Positions 61,924-64,000 of a stretch of DNA of 64,000 bases are shown here, piece by piece. The position numbers were made by a program, and so were the translations under genes. How positions within the stretch are numbered: position 1 is the first letter of the stretch; every line of letters starts with the position of its first letter. The stretch is taken from NCBI RefSeq assembly GCF_003473485.1, contig NC_053045.1, positions 60,616,494 to 60,680,493 on the forward strand. Direction: 5' to 3'. Source of the stretch: Medicago truncatula (Eukaryota; Streptophyta; Magnoliopsida; Fabales; Fabaceae). The notes below the pieces were generated by a model that did not search any database, was not told the origin of the DNA, and was given only the letters and a program-made list of their open reading frames with translations.

Positions 61924-62852
61924 CATAGTGTTTTTTTTTTTTTTTTTTAAATTTAAGATGCAAAGCTTATAGTGTTTTCTCAAGATGTTATTTCAATTTG
62001 TAACTTATTTTCTATTTTTTTTAATCTCATTTATACCTTCGTTATCTTTAGAAATGAAGAAAAAACTATACATGCATATATAATCCACTGCCGGCACAAA
62101 GCCGGTATCTTAACGTGCATTTTTTTGTGTGTGTATGGACTGACTATCCTCTACGCGCAACATTAAAGATGGATCCTTTAGACCAGTAGTACATAGTGGA
62201 TCTCTAGTTGCGTTGAAAAAGAACTTTTACCATCTCATTTAAATTATATTGGTTAGCTTCACGAAAATTCACAAATAAAATAAACGAATATTTAACTACG
62301 GTGGATTCTAGGATGAGGGTTCAATTAAGATCCTCACCGATGAATCATATAAAATACACCATTAAATTAAATCCATGTTTCAGATTTAATGAAAATAAAA
62401 AAGGGAACATATACTTGTACCAAAAAAAAAAAAAGGGAACATATACACATTTTTACACAATACACACAATATTCTCTCTCTTTTCTCATATACTTTTACT
62501 TCTCCAACTACAATGGTGGTATTTCCCAAGTTTTAGATTTCAGGCTACAGTTCAATTGATTCAAATTTAATGGCAAACCTTTAGTTTCAATGTAGCCATG
62601 GCAAAACAAAAGGGAAGAACAAACAATTAAATTCTCATTACTTCAAAATCTCAATTTAAGCATCAACCAAACCATGACTATTCCAAACTTGTTACTAAAT
62701 TAAAATTAAAAAAAAACCTAAAATATGAGGAGAAGAAAAGAAGCAGTAATCAGAAAGTAAAAGAGTGCAACTATGAATCGTTGGAGAAGATGTTTCGGGC
62801 ACGGAGGATGAAGCGGCTACACATATTGGAGAGAGATAGGGATAGTATTGTA

Positions 62853-63184
62853 CTCCCTCCGTCCTAAATTATAAGCAAAAATAAAATAAAATTACACTTA
62901 TTAAGAAAACTAAAGCATAAGAATTTGGAGTATAGTTTTCTTTAGAAAAATTTTTATATAAAGTAAAAATAATTTTCATTGGCTATTGGTTATAGAAAAA
63001 GTGAAAGAGAGAGAAAATTGAATATAATTTGCATTTAATTTTATGAGAATAAACAAAAGTTTTTCTTGGAAAAGAGATTTTTTTAAAAAAACAAGATTAA
63101 ATAGGATAAATATTTTATCTTTTTTGCTTATATTTTGGGACAATGAAAATGAATTTTTTTTGCTTATATTATTGGACGGAGGAG
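62853..63184. mobile_element. Stowaway-type MITE (Tc1/mariner)
   Basis: TA target bases flank CTCCCTCCGTCCTAAATTAT and, in complement, CTCCTCCGTCCAATAATATA. 332 bp, AT-rich, non-coding. Confidence 0.88.
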
Positions 63185-63260
63185 TATGTGACAAAACATA
63201 GATATTCTCAAAAAAAATTCATCAAATCTGGAACATTAATTAATCTAATGATATATTTTA

Positions 63261-63407
63261 CTCCCTCCGATCTTATTTATAAGAAAAAGTTAACTTTTTA
63301 GATACATTGAATAATGTATGTATCTAGTTAAAAACCTAAATCAAATACATAAATTATTTAATGTATATAAAAAGTTAATTGTATCTTGTAAATAGGACCG
63401 GATGGAT
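63261..63407. mobile_element. Second Stowaway-type MITE
   Basis: TA flanks. Left end CTCCCTCCGATCTTATTTAT, complement of the right end ATCCATCCGGTCCTATTTAC. 147 bp. Only about 75 bp from the first Stowaway. Confidence 0.85.
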
Positions 63408-64000
63408 TATATGGTTCACCGGTAAATGACTTAATTGATCCCTCACCCTAGAATCAACCTTTAACTACATATCATTTAACAGACAATGTCATAGTAATTA
63501 ATTAGTAAAAATTTTAAGTAAACAAAGAAAGCAATATTTCATATTACTTAAAGAAATGGTAATCGAATTTCCTAATTTGTGATTATTGTTTGATTAATAA
63601 TATTTTTTCAAAGTGAGAGTGCAAGCTATTACTAATATTTTTATACCAAATACTCTTTTGTTGTCAAAAAAGAAGGAAGAAATTCTACATTATCATCGAA
63701 AATAACTTATTTTAAATAAATGTTTTTGTTTATTAAAATGGAAATCGGTGGATATAGATGTATATTCCGTCCAAAAGGTTCCTCTAATTAGTCAAAAAAT
63801 TTAATAACCGAATTAAATTAGTAAAAAAACTTTGTCTTTATCCTCTGAAATTTTGAAATGGGTAAGAGTTGACAGTAAGAGTAAAAAAATGACAGCGATT
63901 GATTCGGTTACCAATGATGCGTACGTTCTGTACTGTATGTGCGCGTTCGTTGGTTCGTATACAGACACGGTGCGACCTTATTGGGAAGGAAAACAAATAG
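63408..64000. other. Right edge, no gene seen
   Basis: AT-rich until about 63880. The last 120 bp is less AT-rich (GCGTACGTTCTGTACTGTAT, GTGCGCGTTCGTTGGTTCG) and could be the start of a promoter region continuing outside the window. Confidence 0.4.

Larger units (their letters stand above)
60797..62852. other. Gene-free stretch with MITEs
   Basis: Outside the two elements listed separately there are poly-T runs (60880-60904, 61930-61949) and AT-rich DNA. No supported gene; the ORFs at 61972 and 62301 show no family. Confidence 0.5.

Overview
The window is plant nuclear DNA, AT-rich, with spliced genes and dense transposable elements. The gene families (ALE2-type receptor kinase, XH-domain RNA-directed DNA methylation factor, DUF4408/DUF761 protein) are plant ones. 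Many repeats begin with GGCTTAAATATG or related termini and carry 'GTCCCTG'-type subterminal blocks, which is typical of papilionoid legumes. Medicago or a close relative is my inference; I could not search a database. All coordinates, splice sites and target-site duplications were read by eye.

Layout. 1-8963: 3' part of an FDM/IDN2-like XH gene on the plus strand, with a 7.46-kb CACTA (En/Spm) transposon inside one of its introns. The CACTA carries a minus-strand transposase ORF that has lost its catalytic domain. 8964-10128: spacer with a tRNA-derived SINE. 10129-10869: intronless DUF4408/DUF761 gene (minus). 10870-22050: gene-poor, with several MITEs, a 5'-truncated LINE, a Pack-MULE carrying a piece of ribosomal protein L26, and a Mutator-type MITE with a perfect 9-bp duplication. 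22051-23007: broken subtilisin-like protease. 23908-30057: a roughly 1-kb hairpin, a Copia-like LTR fragment, a 2.05-kb solo LTR and a composite Mutator-like element. 30301-34773: ten-exon CWF19-like (CwfJ) gene with CCCH fingers and one U12-type AT-AC intron. 37748-42659: twelve-exon ALE2 receptor kinase. 44366-47702: four-exon OST5/TMEM258 gene with a small non-autonomous LTR retrotransposon in intron 2. 48558-56300: Helitron-like ends and scrambled gene fragments, including two copies of an ARM-repeat gene 5' end and a plastid atpA fragment. 56300-64000: gene-free, with an LTR-like block, two adjacent Mutator-type MITEs (one a near-perfect hairpin), and Stowaway-type and other MITEs.

The intact genes are unrelated housekeeping or developmental genes and do not form a pathway. 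The window is most informative for how transposons sit in plant introns (CACTA in the XH gene, Stowaway in CWF19-like, LTR element in OST5), how they capture host and plastid sequence, and for the minor-spliceosome intron.
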